Part shown: positions 18,525 through 26,327 of the stretch, piece by piece
Layout: every line of letters begins with the position of its first letter
Numbering within the stretch: position 1 is the first letter of the stretch
Assembly: GCF_900177425.1 (NCBI RefSeq)
Contig: NZ_LT840184.1
Location: 4,449,514-4,513,513, forward strand
Direction of reading: 5' to 3'
DNA length: 64,000 nucleotides
From: Paenibacillus uliginis N3/975
GTDB taxonomy: Bacteria > Bacillota > Bacilli > Paenibacillales > Paenibacillaceae
Notes under the pieces: generated by a model
Seen by the model: the letters and a program-made list of their open reading frames with translations, nothing else
The model's database searches: none
What the model was told of the DNA's origin: nothing
Translations under genes and position numbers: made by a program

Positions 18525-19481
18525 TTATCTCCCCATCTGTACGGGCACTTTTACTTGCCTTAGAATAAATTGCAGCACCGACTCTGTCGTCGCATTTTCG
18601 AGTCTGGATTCCGGACGCAGCATAATCCGGTGTGACAAGACATAAGGCGCAAGAGTTTTGACATCATCAGGCAATACGTAATCCCGTTGCTGCAAGAACG
18701 CATAAGCCTTTACGGCATTCATAAACGAAAGTGTAGCGCGTGGACTCGCTCCGAGAATGACAGCCGGGTGCTCTCTTGTAGCACGCGTTATGCCTAACAA
18801 ATAATCGGCTACCGGGTCTCCAATAAACACATCCCGAATTTCGTGCTGAATGGCCGAGATACTGTCCATATGTGTCACCGGTCTGAGCTTGTCCACCAAC
18901 TGTCCATTTTTAGAACGGAACATCAGCTCTTTTTCGGTGGCGGCATCAGGATAGCCCAAGCTGATTTTCAGCATGAAACGATCCAACTGAGCTTCGGGAA
19001 GCATATAGGTGCCTTCAAAATCAATTGGATTCTGCGTAGCACACAACATAAACGGATGTGGAAGCTCATGTGTCTCTCCATCTACGGTTACACAACGTTC
19101 TTCCATAACTTCTAACAAGGCCGATTGCGTCTTGGTCGTTGCGCGATTGATCTCGTCGGCGAGAAGAACATTCGTCATTACAGGCCCCGGACGGAAATAG
19201 AACCGTTCATCACGGGGGTGAAACACCGATACACCTGTTATATCACTTGGTAGAATGTCAGGATTACACTGTATGCGCCGGTAATCTCCTTGCATGGATT
19301 TGGCGAGTGCTTTAATCAACTGAGTCTTGCCCGTTCCCGGAACATCCTCAATCAGGACATGTCCGCCGGCGAGCAGCGCAGTTAGAAGAAGCTGGATTTC
19401 GAATTCCTTGCCCAGCAGGCACGATTCCAGATTGGAACGTACCGAAGAGATGATATTCATGGATTCTTGACTTACGGGCAT
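18525..19481 (-). CDS. MoxR family AAA+ ATPase
   Basis: A 318-residue ATPase with Walker A EDVPGTGKTQLIKAL (about residue 45), Walker B NVLLADEINRATTKTQ, the sensor 1 motif FMLCATQNPIDFEG, and the C-terminal lid domain. The start at 19481 has GGAGG nine bases upstream. It heads the three-gene operon with DUF58 and the transglutaminase protein. Confidence 0.93.
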   Translation of the reverse strand: MPVSQESMNIISSVRSNLESCLLGKEFEIQLLLTALLAGGHVLIEDVPGTGKTQLIKALAKSMQGDYRRIQCNPDILPSDITGVSVFHPRDERFYFRPGPVMTNVLLADEINRATTKTQSALLEVMEERCVTVDGETHELPHPFMLCATQNPIDFEGTYMLPEAQLDRFMLKISLGYPDAATEKELMFRSKNGQLVDKLRPVTHMDSISAIQHEIRDVFIGDPVADYLLGITRATREHPAVILGASPRATLSFMNAVKAYAFLQQRDYVLPDDVKTLAPYVLSHRIMLRPESRLENATTESVLQFILRQVKVPVQMGR

Positions 19482-19623
19482 GTATTAAAAACCTCCTGTA
19501 AGGGAATAAATAGTAGATTAACTACTATTGTACATGATGAAGGTCGCTGAGTACATTCAAGAGTCCATTCAAAAATACATTCATGCAAAAGAGTTATCCT
19601 GTTCATATCTTTCCTCACATCAA

Positions 19624-19650
19624 AGAGCCCCGGAAAAAATCCGGAGCTGT
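19624..19650 (-). terminator. Weak terminator-like hairpin after spoVAE
   Basis: On the minus strand AGCTCCGG and CCGGGGCT flank a T-rich loop, followed by CTCTTTG. The tail is short, so the call is tentative. Confidence 0.45.
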
Positions 19651-19677
19651 AATGTATCATCCATATGAACCGTATCT

Positions 19678-20028
19678 TTAGCCTTTGGGACGTACGATCA
19701 GTGCGGCCAGAAACGAAAAGATGATCGCCGACGAAATCCCGGCGCTTGTTATTTCAAATATACCTGTAACAACACCAATCCATCCGTCACGCTTAAGCTC
19801 ACTCAAAGCTCCGTGGACAAGAGAGTTACCAAAACTTGTGATGGGCACTGTCGCACCCGCGCCGGCAAACTTAACCAGTGGATCGTATAAGCCAAAAGCG
19901 TCAGCAATCGCACCGGCCACAACGAGTGTACTCATCGTATGGGCGGGTGTGAGCTTGAATGCATCCATCATGATCTGTCCAACGACACAGATCAAACCGC
20001 CGATAATAAAAGCCCATAAAAATTGCAT
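19678..20028 (-). CDS. spoVAE: Stage V sporulation protein AE (SpoVAEB)
   Basis: A 116-residue membrane protein of the SpoVAC/SpoVAEB family with three to four hydrophobic segments and the motif GAGATVPITSFGNSLVHGAL. The frame is open further upstream, but the ATG at 20028 has GGGAGG eight bases away and gives the normal family length. SpoVA proteins form the channel that moves calcium dipicolinate into the forespore and out on germination. It follows spoVAD by six bases. Confidence 0.93.
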   Translation of the reverse strand: MQFLWAFIIGGLICVVGQIMMDAFKLTPAHTMSTLVVAGAIADAFGLYDPLVKFAGAGATVPITSFGNSLVHGALSELKRDGWIGVVTGIFEITSAGISSAIIFSFLAALIVRPKG

Positions 20029-20033
20029 GCTTC

Positions 20034-21047
20034 TCAACCTCCCATCTCTAAAGCTACGGCATGGGCGATACAAGGGATACTCTCGCCCTGCTGATATGAA
20101 AGCGGTGAGAGCAATGCTCCTGTAGCCACAACCAGCACTTTTTTGAGCTCGCCGCGTCGCATTCGTTTGAGGATATGACCATAAGTAACAACGGCAGAGC
20201 ATCCGCAGCCGCTTCCACCGGATAACACATACTTCTGTTTATCACGGTCGTAAATCATAAGCCCGCAATCCATAAAATCCGTCTCCTCCATGCGGACTCC
20301 TTCTTTTTGAAGGAGCTCTTTGGCAATGGGTAACCCTACAGCCGCCAAATCCCCTGTCACGACCAAATCATAATATCCGGGAGAGCGTCCGCTATCCTTA
20401 AAGTGTGCGGTAATGGTGTCCACAGCTGCTGGTGCCATAGCTGTACCCATATTAAAAGGATCCTTTATCCCTAGATCCATCACTTTACCAATCGTAGCGT
20501 AAGTGATTTCCGGTCCGACCCCTTGGGTCGCTACAACTGAACAGCCGGCTCCGGTAATTGTATATTGCGCATACGGCGGCTTCTGAGAGCCATACTCTGT
20601 CGGATAACGGAACTGTTTTTCAACCGTACAGTTATGACTCGCCGTGCCCGCCATCGCATACTGTGCAGCACCCGAATCTACCATAAGTGAGGCAATAGCC
20701 AAGCTTTCCATGGAAGTAGAGCAGGCTCCGAATACTCCGATATATGGCACACCCATTTTACGGGCGGCGAAGGAGCTGCTGATGATCTGATTCATCAGAT
20801 CTCCACCTACATAAAACTGTAGCTGTTCTTCTGTAATGCCTGAGTTCTCCAGTGCCGTTCTGGCCGCATCCTCTAGCAAACGGCGCTCACCTTTCTCCCA
20901 GGTCTTTTCGTTAATTTCTATATTGTCGTATATATAATCAAAATCCTGAGCTAGTGGGCCTTCCCCCTCTTCAGGACCGACAATCGAAGAGGCTCCCAAA
21001 ATGACTGGTTTATTCTCAAACTTCCAGGTTTGTCCGGTCACTTTCAT
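20034..21047 (-). CDS. spoVAD: Stage V sporulation protein AD
   Basis: A thiolase-fold protein of about 337 residues. It shows SpoVAD hallmarks: KPVILGASSIVGPEEGEGPL at the start, GVFGACSTSMESLAIAS in the middle, and the C-terminal GSGCGCSAVVTYGHIL. SpoVAD binds dipicolinic acid and sits at the inner spore membrane. An ATG two codons upstream (21053) overlaps the spoVAC stop; the choice between them is not settled. Confidence 0.96.
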   Translation of the reverse strand: MKVTGQTWKFENKPVILGASSIVGPEEGEGPLAQDFDYIYDNIEINEKTWEKGERRLLEDAARTALENSGITEEQLQFYVGGDLMNQIISSSFAARKMGVPYIGVFGACSTSMESLAIASLMVDSGAAQYAMAGTASHNCTVEKQFRYPTEYGSQKPPYAQYTITGAGCSVVATQGVGPEITYATIGKVMDLGIKDPFNMGTAMAPAAVDTITAHFKDSGRSPGYYDLVVTGDLAAVGLPIAKELLQKEGVRMEETDFMDCGLMIYDRDKQKYVLSGGSGCGCSAVVTYGHILKRMRRGELKKVLVVATGALLSPLSYQQGESIPCIAHAVALEMGG

Positions 21048-21049
21048 AA

Positions 21050-21550
21050 TCAATGGCCTCCTCCTATACCCAGAAGAGCATAGATAATACCTATGATAAA
21101 TGCCGCTACGGTACCGAAGACGATAACGGAACCCGCAAGTTTGAACATGCTGGCTCCTACGCCAAGCACAAGTCCTTCCGCACGGTGCTCAAGCGCGGCA
21201 GAGCACATGGAGTTGGCGAACCCGGTTACCGGAACGGCCGTGCCGGCTCCTGCCCACTGGGCGATTTTATCGTATACCCCGAAGCTTGTCAGAATGACGG
21301 ATATCAATATGAGTACCGCTACCGTCGGGTTGCTGGCCTCTTTTGTATTCATATGGAACACCGACATAAAGAACTGCTGGATACCTTGTCCGATAACACA
21401 AATCAATCCCCCCACTAAAAAAGCTTTTAGACAGTTTTTCAGTATATTGCTCGGCGGTTCATGTTTTTTGGCAATCGATTTGTATTCCTCCGGACTCATC
21501 GAATTTAGTTTTGATTCGGATTTTTGTTTGGAGTCAGGCAATTCGTACAC
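21050..21550 (-). CDS. spoVAC: Stage V sporulation protein AC
   Basis: A 166-residue membrane protein with a polar N-terminus and four hydrophobic segments, including the conserved FLVGGLICVIGQGIQQFF and WAGAGTAVPVTGFANSMCSAALEHR. SpoVAC is the mechanosensitive component of the dipicolinate channel. It is the first gene of the three-gene spoVA operon seen here; spoVAA, AB and AF are not in the window. Confidence 0.95.
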   Translation of the reverse strand: MYELPDSKQKSESKLNSMSPEEYKSIAKKHEPPSNILKNCLKAFLVGGLICVIGQGIQQFFMSVFHMNTKEASNPTVAVLILISVILTSFGVYDKIAQWAGAGTAVPVTGFANSMCSAALEHRAEGLVLGVGASMFKLAGSVIVFGTVAAFIIGIIYALLGIGGGH

Positions 21551-21663
21551 CTCCGGCTAAGTATATGTTGCTTTCGCAAGTTGGGGATTATAGACATTTC
21601 GCTCTTTATCATTATGGTTTGAATTGACTTTCTTTATGTATGTTTGGTAAATCATCCATATAA

Positions 21664-21698
21664 AAAACAGCTTCAAGCACTTTGCCTAAAGCTGTTTT
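21664..21698 (-). terminator. Terminator after the small YjcZ-like gene
   Basis: The inverted repeat AAAACAGCTT ... AAGCTGTTTT ends in T on both strands, so it could serve either direction. It is 25 bases past the stop of the small minus-strand gene. Confidence 0.75.
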
Positions 21699-21723
21699 AC
21701 GTACTGGCCTTAACATTGATCAT

Positions 21724-21837
21724 TCAGATCAACACATACATCAACAAAACCACCAGCAAAATAAAGAGCACTAGCACCAGCAGAAACTCACTGGCTTTGC
21801 CATGCTGACTGTATAAATCGAGGGTATGTTGTTTCAT
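21724..21837 (-). CDS. Small hydrophobic protein, YjcZ-like sporulation type
   Basis: A 37-residue peptide from an ATG at 21837, with Shine-Dalgarno AAGGGAG seven bases upstream. Sixteen polar residues precede a single membrane helix FLLVLVLFILLVVLLMYVL. The length, the phenylalanine-leucine-rich helix and the position next to spoVA genes resemble the YjcZ family of tiny spore proteins. An open frame extends upstream, but only this start has a ribosome site. The assignment rests on composition and size. Confidence 0.6.
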   Translation of the reverse strand: MKQHTLDLYSQHGKASEFLLVLVLFILLVVLLMYVLI

Positions 21838-22026
21838 ATAATGCTCCCTTCTAAGGCAAATACGGTAAAGCAAGTTCAGTACAGTATACTCGTTGTCACC
21901 GGTATAGGTGCCTATGCATTGACGAAGGTTAATAAGGCCATGTGATAGCATGGACTTTTCGACGCTGGAAGAGCATACTAGAACATGAATCTTATACATA
22001 CCTTCGAAAAAAGGAGCGAACACATT

Positions 22027-23100
22027 ATGAATCAATCGACAATGGATTTGCTACGGACTTTAACAGAATTCCCGGCGGCTCCGGGCTTTGAACGTGAACT
22101 GCGTTCATGGGTTAAGGATGCCCTCTCCCCATATACAGACGAATTCCTGCAGGATCGCTTAGGAAGCATCTTCGCGGTCTTGCGCGGAAATGATGAAGGA
22201 CCTCGGGTAATGGTGGCAGGTCATATGGATGAGGTAGGCTTTATGGTAACGGGAATTACGGAAGCCGGCATGATCCGCTTTCAGCCTTTAGGTGGTTGGT
22301 GGAGTCAGGCTGTGCTCGCACAGCGGCTGCAGATTATTACGGATCAAGGTCCGATCACTGGAGTGGTTGGCTCCATTCCTACCCATCTGTTGGATGAAGC
22401 ACAGCGCAGCAAGCCGGTTGACATCAAGACAATGTATGTAGATATCGGTGCGGATAATAAAGCGGAAGCCGAATCGTTCGGTATCCGTCCAGGACAGCAG
22501 ATTGTTCCGATCTGTGAGTTCACTCCACTTGCGAACCCCAAGAAAATCATGGCGAAAGCCTGGGATAACCGCTATGGTGTTGGACTGGCCATTGAGCTTG
22601 TAAAAGCTCTTCACGGTGAAAAGCTTCCTAATACCGTATATGCTGGAGCTACCGTTCAGGAAGAGCTCGGTTTGCGTGGTGCGCGGACATCAGCCAACCT
22701 GATCCAACCGGACATTTTCTTCGGACTTGATGCCAGCGCAGCGAACGATATGATGGGTGACAAGAGTCAGTTCGGACAGCTCGGACAAGGCGCGCTGCTG
22801 CGCATTTTCGACCCAACGATGCTAACGCACCGCGGGATGGTGGAGTATGTTCAGGACACAGCCGACACTAACAAAATCAAATACCAATACTTTGTATCTC
22901 CAGGCGGCACAGATGCAGGACAGGTGCATTTGAGTGGGATCGGTGTTCCTTCCACGATCATCGGCATTTGTTCAAGATACATCCATACTTCCTCATCCAT
23001 CATCCATACAGATGACTACGAAGCAGCCAAAGAACTGCTTATTAAGCTGGTTAAAGGATTGGACCGTACGACATTGAATACGATTTTGGAGCGGGCGTAA
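22027..23100 (+). CDS. M42 family glutamyl aminopeptidase/endoglucanase-like metallopeptidase
   Basis: A 357-residue di-metal aminopeptidase. Ligands are visible in VAGHMDEVGFMV (His, Asp), AWDNRYGVGLA (bridging Asp), VQEELGLRGA (Glu pair) and FGLDASAAND (Asp). The ATG at 22027 has AAGGAG eight bases upstream and gives the expected family start; an in-frame ATG at 21985 lacks one. It probably trims peptides in the cytosol. It is followed by a TIM-barrel isomerase after 65 bases. Confidence 0.93.
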   Translation: MNQSTMDLLRTLTEFPAAPGFERELRSWVKDALSPYTDEFLQDRLGSIFAVLRGNDEGPRVMVAGHMDEVGFMVTGITEAGMIRFQPLGGWWSQAVLAQRLQIITDQGPITGVVGSIPTHLLDEAQRSKPVDIKTMYVDIGADNKAEAESFGIRPGQQIVPICEFTPLANPKKIMAKAWDNRYGVGLAIELVKALHGEKLPNTVYAGATVQEELGLRGARTSANLIQPDIFFGLDASAANDMMGDKSQFGQLGQGALLRIFDPTMLTHRGMVEYVQDTADTNKIKYQYFVSPGGTDAGQVHLSGIGVPSTIIGICSRYIHTSSSIIHTDDYEAAKELLIKLVKGLDRTTLNTILERA

Positions 23101-23165
23101 CTGGGTATAAGGCTTACAAGTCACGCTGAACAGACTCGATTACTCACAAATGGAGGGACTTCTTC

Positions 23166-24005
23166 GTGCTACAAGGATTAACACGTGCTGGTTTAGGTGA
23201 AATTGCAAATGATGAGCAACTCATGGAGCTGGCATCCCAGTACCATTTTCAGAGTGTGGATCTTGAAGCCAAAGAGCTGGTTGACCGTCTCGGAGCCGAA
23301 ACGGCTGTCGAACGTCTTCTGGAACTCAATCTTACGATCGGAGCCATCGGTCTTCCGGTTGAATGGAGAGCCGACGAGCACACATTTTTAAAAGGAATAA
23401 GTCAATTACCAGCAGCGGCAGCTGCCGCCTCTGCCTTGGGATGTACCCGATGCTGCACATACGTCCTTCCCTCAACAGATTACCCGGCTGCACATTTCAT
23501 GGCAGTTGCAACCAAGCGCCTTCGGATATGTGCTAATATCCTCGGCGCTTATGGAATCAGGCTCGGCCTGGAGTTTGTCGGTCCGCATCATTTGCGCACA
23601 CAATGGAAAAATCCTTTTATCTGGACAGTCGACGAAACACTCGATTGGATTGATACGATTCACGAACCGAATGTCGGACTATTATTCGACTCCTATCATT
23701 GGTACACGAACGGTTTGAACGAATCCGATATATTGCGTCTGAGAGCAGACCAAATTGTTCATGTACATATCAACGATGCGAAAGACGTACCGGTAGAGGA
23801 TGTGCTGGACAATGACCGTGTTTACCCAGGTGAAGGTGTCATCGATTTAGCAGCATTTTTAAGAGGACTGCATCAAATCGGGTATAACGGGCCTGTAGCT
23901 CAGGAAATTCTGACCCCGTCCATCCCGACCGATTCTCCTGATCAACTTGCTGCCCGGTCTCGCCAAGCCTTTGACAAGGTGTTCCAGGCAGCCGGATTGC
24001 TGTAG
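23166..24005 (+). CDS. Sugar phosphate isomerase/epimerase, TIM-barrel
   Basis: A 279-residue TIM-barrel protein of the xylose-isomerase-like family, starting at a GTG with GGAGGG ten bases upstream. Metal-binding positions fit the family: Glu in RLGLEFVGPHH, Asp in VGLLFDSYHW, His in VHVHINDAKD, and Glu near the end in GPVAQEIL. The substrate is unknown. The two genes 22027-24005 share a strand and probably a transcript, ended by the hairpin at 24051. Confidence 0.87.
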   Translation: MLQGLTRAGLGEIANDEQLMELASQYHFQSVDLEAKELVDRLGAETAVERLLELNLTIGAIGLPVEWRADEHTFLKGISQLPAAAAAASALGCTRCCTYVLPSTDYPAAHFMAVATKRLRICANILGAYGIRLGLEFVGPHHLRTQWKNPFIWTVDETLDWIDTIHEPNVGLLFDSYHWYTNGLNESDILRLRADQIVHVHINDAKDVPVEDVLDNDRVYPGEGVIDLAAFLRGLHQIGYNGPVAQEILTPSIPTDSPDQLAARSRQAFDKVFQAAGLL

Positions 24006-24050
24006 GCAACAGAACTGACAAAAAAGCCACAACTATCAGTTACAGTAAAA

Positions 24051-24103
24051 AACAACGCCTAAGGCACCTGCTCAAGTAACAGGCAGCTGCTTTAGGCGTT
24101 GTT
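24051..24103. terminator. Bidirectional terminator hairpin, copy A of a dispersed repeat
   Basis: AACAACGCCTAA pairs with TTTAGGCGTTGTT around a 28-base middle that itself carries CCTG/CAGG. It lies between convergent genes. A related 49-base hairpin lies at 42475 with a very similar internal sequence, so the element is dispersed in this genome. Confidence 0.85.
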
Positions 24104-25176
24104 TAACTTTTCCAGCCTTCTTCGAAGGTAGCCCACGCCTTTAATTCCTCGAATAGCTCCATAGGCTCGAATAATTCCTCTGTATGAAAAATACCAGGGC
24201 GGTAATCTTGCAGATACATTTTTTTTGCTATGAATGCTGCTGTTTTTCCCGTTATAAACGACTCACTCTGTCCATGAATCGAACATTCATAACAGACGGA
24301 TTGAGCGTTATTTATACCGTTTGCACTAACTTTTGCAGCATATACCTCTGTTCCCAAGTGAAATTTACTTAGCAGATTGATCATAGAACGTCGGACGGCA
24401 GGATATTGAAGTGAGCGATATACGCCTAACTTTTTCATTAAAGCGATTAGGCGGGTTATCCATGACGAGTCGAAACAAATACGTGTGGAAACTGAAGAAA
24501 TGCCCAGCGTTTCCGGTAAAACATGTTGATCTGAAAAATTAAATCGGTAAGCTGTTCTTCGACCGAATTTACCGGGAAAATCCGTCGTTTTACCTTCCTC
24601 TAAACTTCTCACTTGTTTGTTTACTCCATTCTCAACCACGGAAAAGCTCGAAGCTATATTATCAACCATCCACTCTATTGCAGCATGACCATGCTGCTCT
24701 CCCAAACCTAACATAATAAAAATATCAGCCGAATGAACCTGATCCATTCTATTCACGCATTGTTTAACCAGCATGTTGGTAAGTCCTGGCGCTAACCCGA
24801 CACTTAATACCGAAGTCGATTCCAACGATGTCATATGTTTCTCAATACTTCTTACTTTGGATAAAAAGTCATGCGACGCAGATATATCGATATAGTGTAT
24901 TTTCTTTTGGAGACATCTCTCTACGAAATTAGTGTTGTCTTGATCCAGGCACATGACCACAATCGTTCCCTCCTCCAGAAGGTCGACTGCGTTGATATCA
25001 TGTGCATCCAGTTGAATCGGAATCACTTTATTGCCGGTAGTTGCAGCAAAACGTGCAGCTTTATCAAAACTTCTTCCAGCAGCATAAACTTTTCCGGGAA
25101 ACAAATCTCCCAGGCTGCTGCATATCACTTGGCCTACTTGACCATAACCCCCAATGACTACGATCTTGTCTTTCAT
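24103..25176 (-). CDS. Saccharopine dehydrogenase-like NAD(P)-binding protein
   Basis: A 357-residue protein with an N-terminal Rossmann motif VVIGGYGQVGQVICSSL and the saccharopine-dehydrogenase-type segment VVMCLDQDNTNFVERCLQKKIHYIDISASHDFL. The remaining part is the substrate domain. Shine-Dalgarno CGGAGG lies before the ATG. It is next to a MarR regulator and has a MarR-like palindrome in front of it. The substrate is unknown; lysine biosynthesis by saccharopine is unlikely in this group. Confidence 0.82.
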   Translation of the reverse strand: MKDKIVVIGGYGQVGQVICSSLGDLFPGKVYAAGRSFDKAARFAATTGNKVIPIQLDAHDINAVDLLEEGTIVVMCLDQDNTNFVERCLQKKIHYIDISASHDFLSKVRSIEKHMTSLESTSVLSVGLAPGLTNMLVKQCVNRMDQVHSADIFIMLGLGEQHGHAAIEWMVDNIASSFSVVENGVNKQVRSLEEGKTTDFPGKFGRRTAYRFNFSDQHVLPETLGISSVSTRICFDSSWITRLIALMKKLGVYRSLQYPAVRRSMINLLSKFHLGTEVYAAKVSANGINNAQSVCYECSIHGQSESFITGKTAAFIAKKMYLQDYRPGIFHTEELFEPMELFEELKAWATFEEGWKS

Positions 25177-25200
25177 ATGTTTATCCTCCGAAGATCCATT

Positions 25201-25221
25201 ATAGTATAGGTACTAAACTAT
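25201..25221. promoter_or_regulatory. MarR-type operator upstream of the dehydrogenase gene
   Basis: ATAGTATAG, three bases, CTAAACTAT: a nine-base inverted repeat with one mismatch. It shares its core with the palindrome upstream of the MarR gene at 25695. Confidence 0.65.
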
Positions 25222-25235
25222 TTATCCAAAAAAAA

Positions 25236-25688
25236 TTATTTGCGTAAAATATCATTTAGTGTTTCGATGCACTTCTCAAAAATTTCGATCTCCTGTTCGT
25301 TAAGCTGTGAACGAAGTTGATCATAAAACTGAATATGCACTTCCTCGTGCGCCTTAAAAGCCTCCTTCCCTATATCGGTTAGTGAAATGATAGTCGCTCT
25401 GGAATCATGTGGATGTGGCGAACGTGTCACCAAATCTTTCGCTTCCAGACGAACGATAAGCTGGGTGACCGCACCTTTTGTAACAGCGAGACGCGCGGCA
25501 AGCTCGCTCATCAGCACGCCTCCCTCGTATCCAATCGCTTCAATTGTGTGAATTTCACTGGGGGTCAGAGAACCGGCTTTACCAAATGTATGCGGGTGGC
25601 GTTCTAACCGCCGGAGCTGCAATATCAATCGGCCAAGATTGCGGCTTCCTTTGTTGTTGTCAGATGACAAGTGATTTGATTTATCCAT
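25236..25688 (-). CDS. MarR family transcriptional regulator
   Basis: A 150-residue winged helix protein. The helix-turn-helix and wing are at about residues 55-105 (SELAARLAVTKGAVTQLIVRLEAKDLVTRSPHPHDSRATIISLTDIG), with the DSR wing motif typical of MarR proteins. It is transcribed toward the dehydrogenase gene 60 bases downstream. Palindromes in front of both genes suggest autoregulation and control of the dehydrogenase. The inducer is unknown; no Cys near the N-terminus suggests it is not an OhrR-type peroxide sensor. Confidence 0.9.
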   Translation of the reverse strand: MDKSNHLSSDNNKGSRNLGRLILQLRRLERHPHTFGKAGSLTPSEIHTIEAIGYEGGVLMSELAARLAVTKGAVTQLIVRLEAKDLVTRSPHPHDSRATIISLTDIGKEAFKAHEEVHIQFYDQLRSQLNEQEIEIFEKCIETLNDILRK

Positions 25689-25694
25689 GATTTT

Positions 25695-25711
25695 AGTTTA
25701 GTTGCTAAACA
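25695..25711. promoter_or_regulatory. MarR-type operator upstream of the marR gene
   Basis: AGTTTAG, TTG, CTAAACA, just ahead of the MarR start codon. Nearly identical core to the operator at 25201. Confidence 0.65.
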
Positions 25712-25845
25712 TAACATTGTCAATGGGGGGCTTAAAAAAGGTCCATAGACCTGGAACACCCCTTCTGTCTGTTGTGAGACGCTTCGCGTACGAATCGTCC
25801 TCTCCGCTGCTTCGTGCATACATCTACTGTAAAAGATCTAAACAT

Positions 25846-25910
25846 AAAGAAACCGTTCTTTTGTAAAATGGAGGTGCGACCCAACCACTTACGAAAGGAA
25901 CGATTTCTTT
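25846..25910. repeat. Long imperfect inverted repeat, terminator-like or mobile-element end
   Basis: AAAGAAACCGTTCTTT and its near complement AAAGGAACGATTTCTTT are separated by a 30-base middle, with a run of T on the plus side. It lies after the yxeA-like gene on the minus strand and marks the edge of an AT-rich block. No transposase is seen with it. Confidence 0.5.
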
Positions 25911-25940
25911 TTTAGATCATTTATCTTTCTTCTGTCTAGG

Positions 25941-26300
25941 TTATTCAAATTTCTCTTTTGCTTTTTCCGGTAGTTCATCTTTTGTTACCTCTTGCCAAGA
26001 TGTTACTCCTTTCTCTTCCTTAACATAAAGTCTTAGAAAAGCTTCTTCACGAAGTTGTTTTTGCGCTGTAAATGTCATCATTTTTTCTATTCCTTCTTTG
26101 TTAATCGCTTGTAAGGTGTATTTGTAGTCTTCAAAATGCTGGCCATTAGCTGCTTTAACATCTAATTTCTCGCCTTTCCCTTTAATTTGAACAAAGTATT
26201 CGTCTGCACCAATCCTGTTTACATTTACATTCTGAATAAAAATCAAGAACCCAATTACAAGTACCGCTATTACCGAAACAGATATGATTATTTTTTTCAT
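25941..26300 (-). CDS. YxeA family protein
   Basis: A 119-residue exported protein: a signal-like hydrophobic segment at residues 4-22 (ISVSVIAVLVIGFLIFI), then a DUF1093/YxeA domain (DEYFVQIKGKGEKLD... DYKYTLQAINKEGIEKMMTFTA). Genes of this family often follow Bce/Yxd-type ABC transporters for peptide antibiotics, and here it lies 27 bases downstream of the permease. Composition is AT-rich compared with the surrounding genes. Confidence 0.85.
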   Translation of the reverse strand: MKKIIISVSVIAVLVIGFLIFIQNVNVNRIGADEYFVQIKGKGEKLDVKAANGQHFEDYKYTLQAINKEGIEKMMTFTAQKQLREEAFLRLYVKEEKGVTSWQEVTKDELPEKAKEKFE

Positions 26301-26327
26301 TGTTCTACTCCTCGTATAATTTATTAT

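Noticed and set aside
19472..19660. A 62-codon minus-strand frame upstream of moxR
   Set aside because: It overlaps the moxR ribosome site and shows no conserved sequence.
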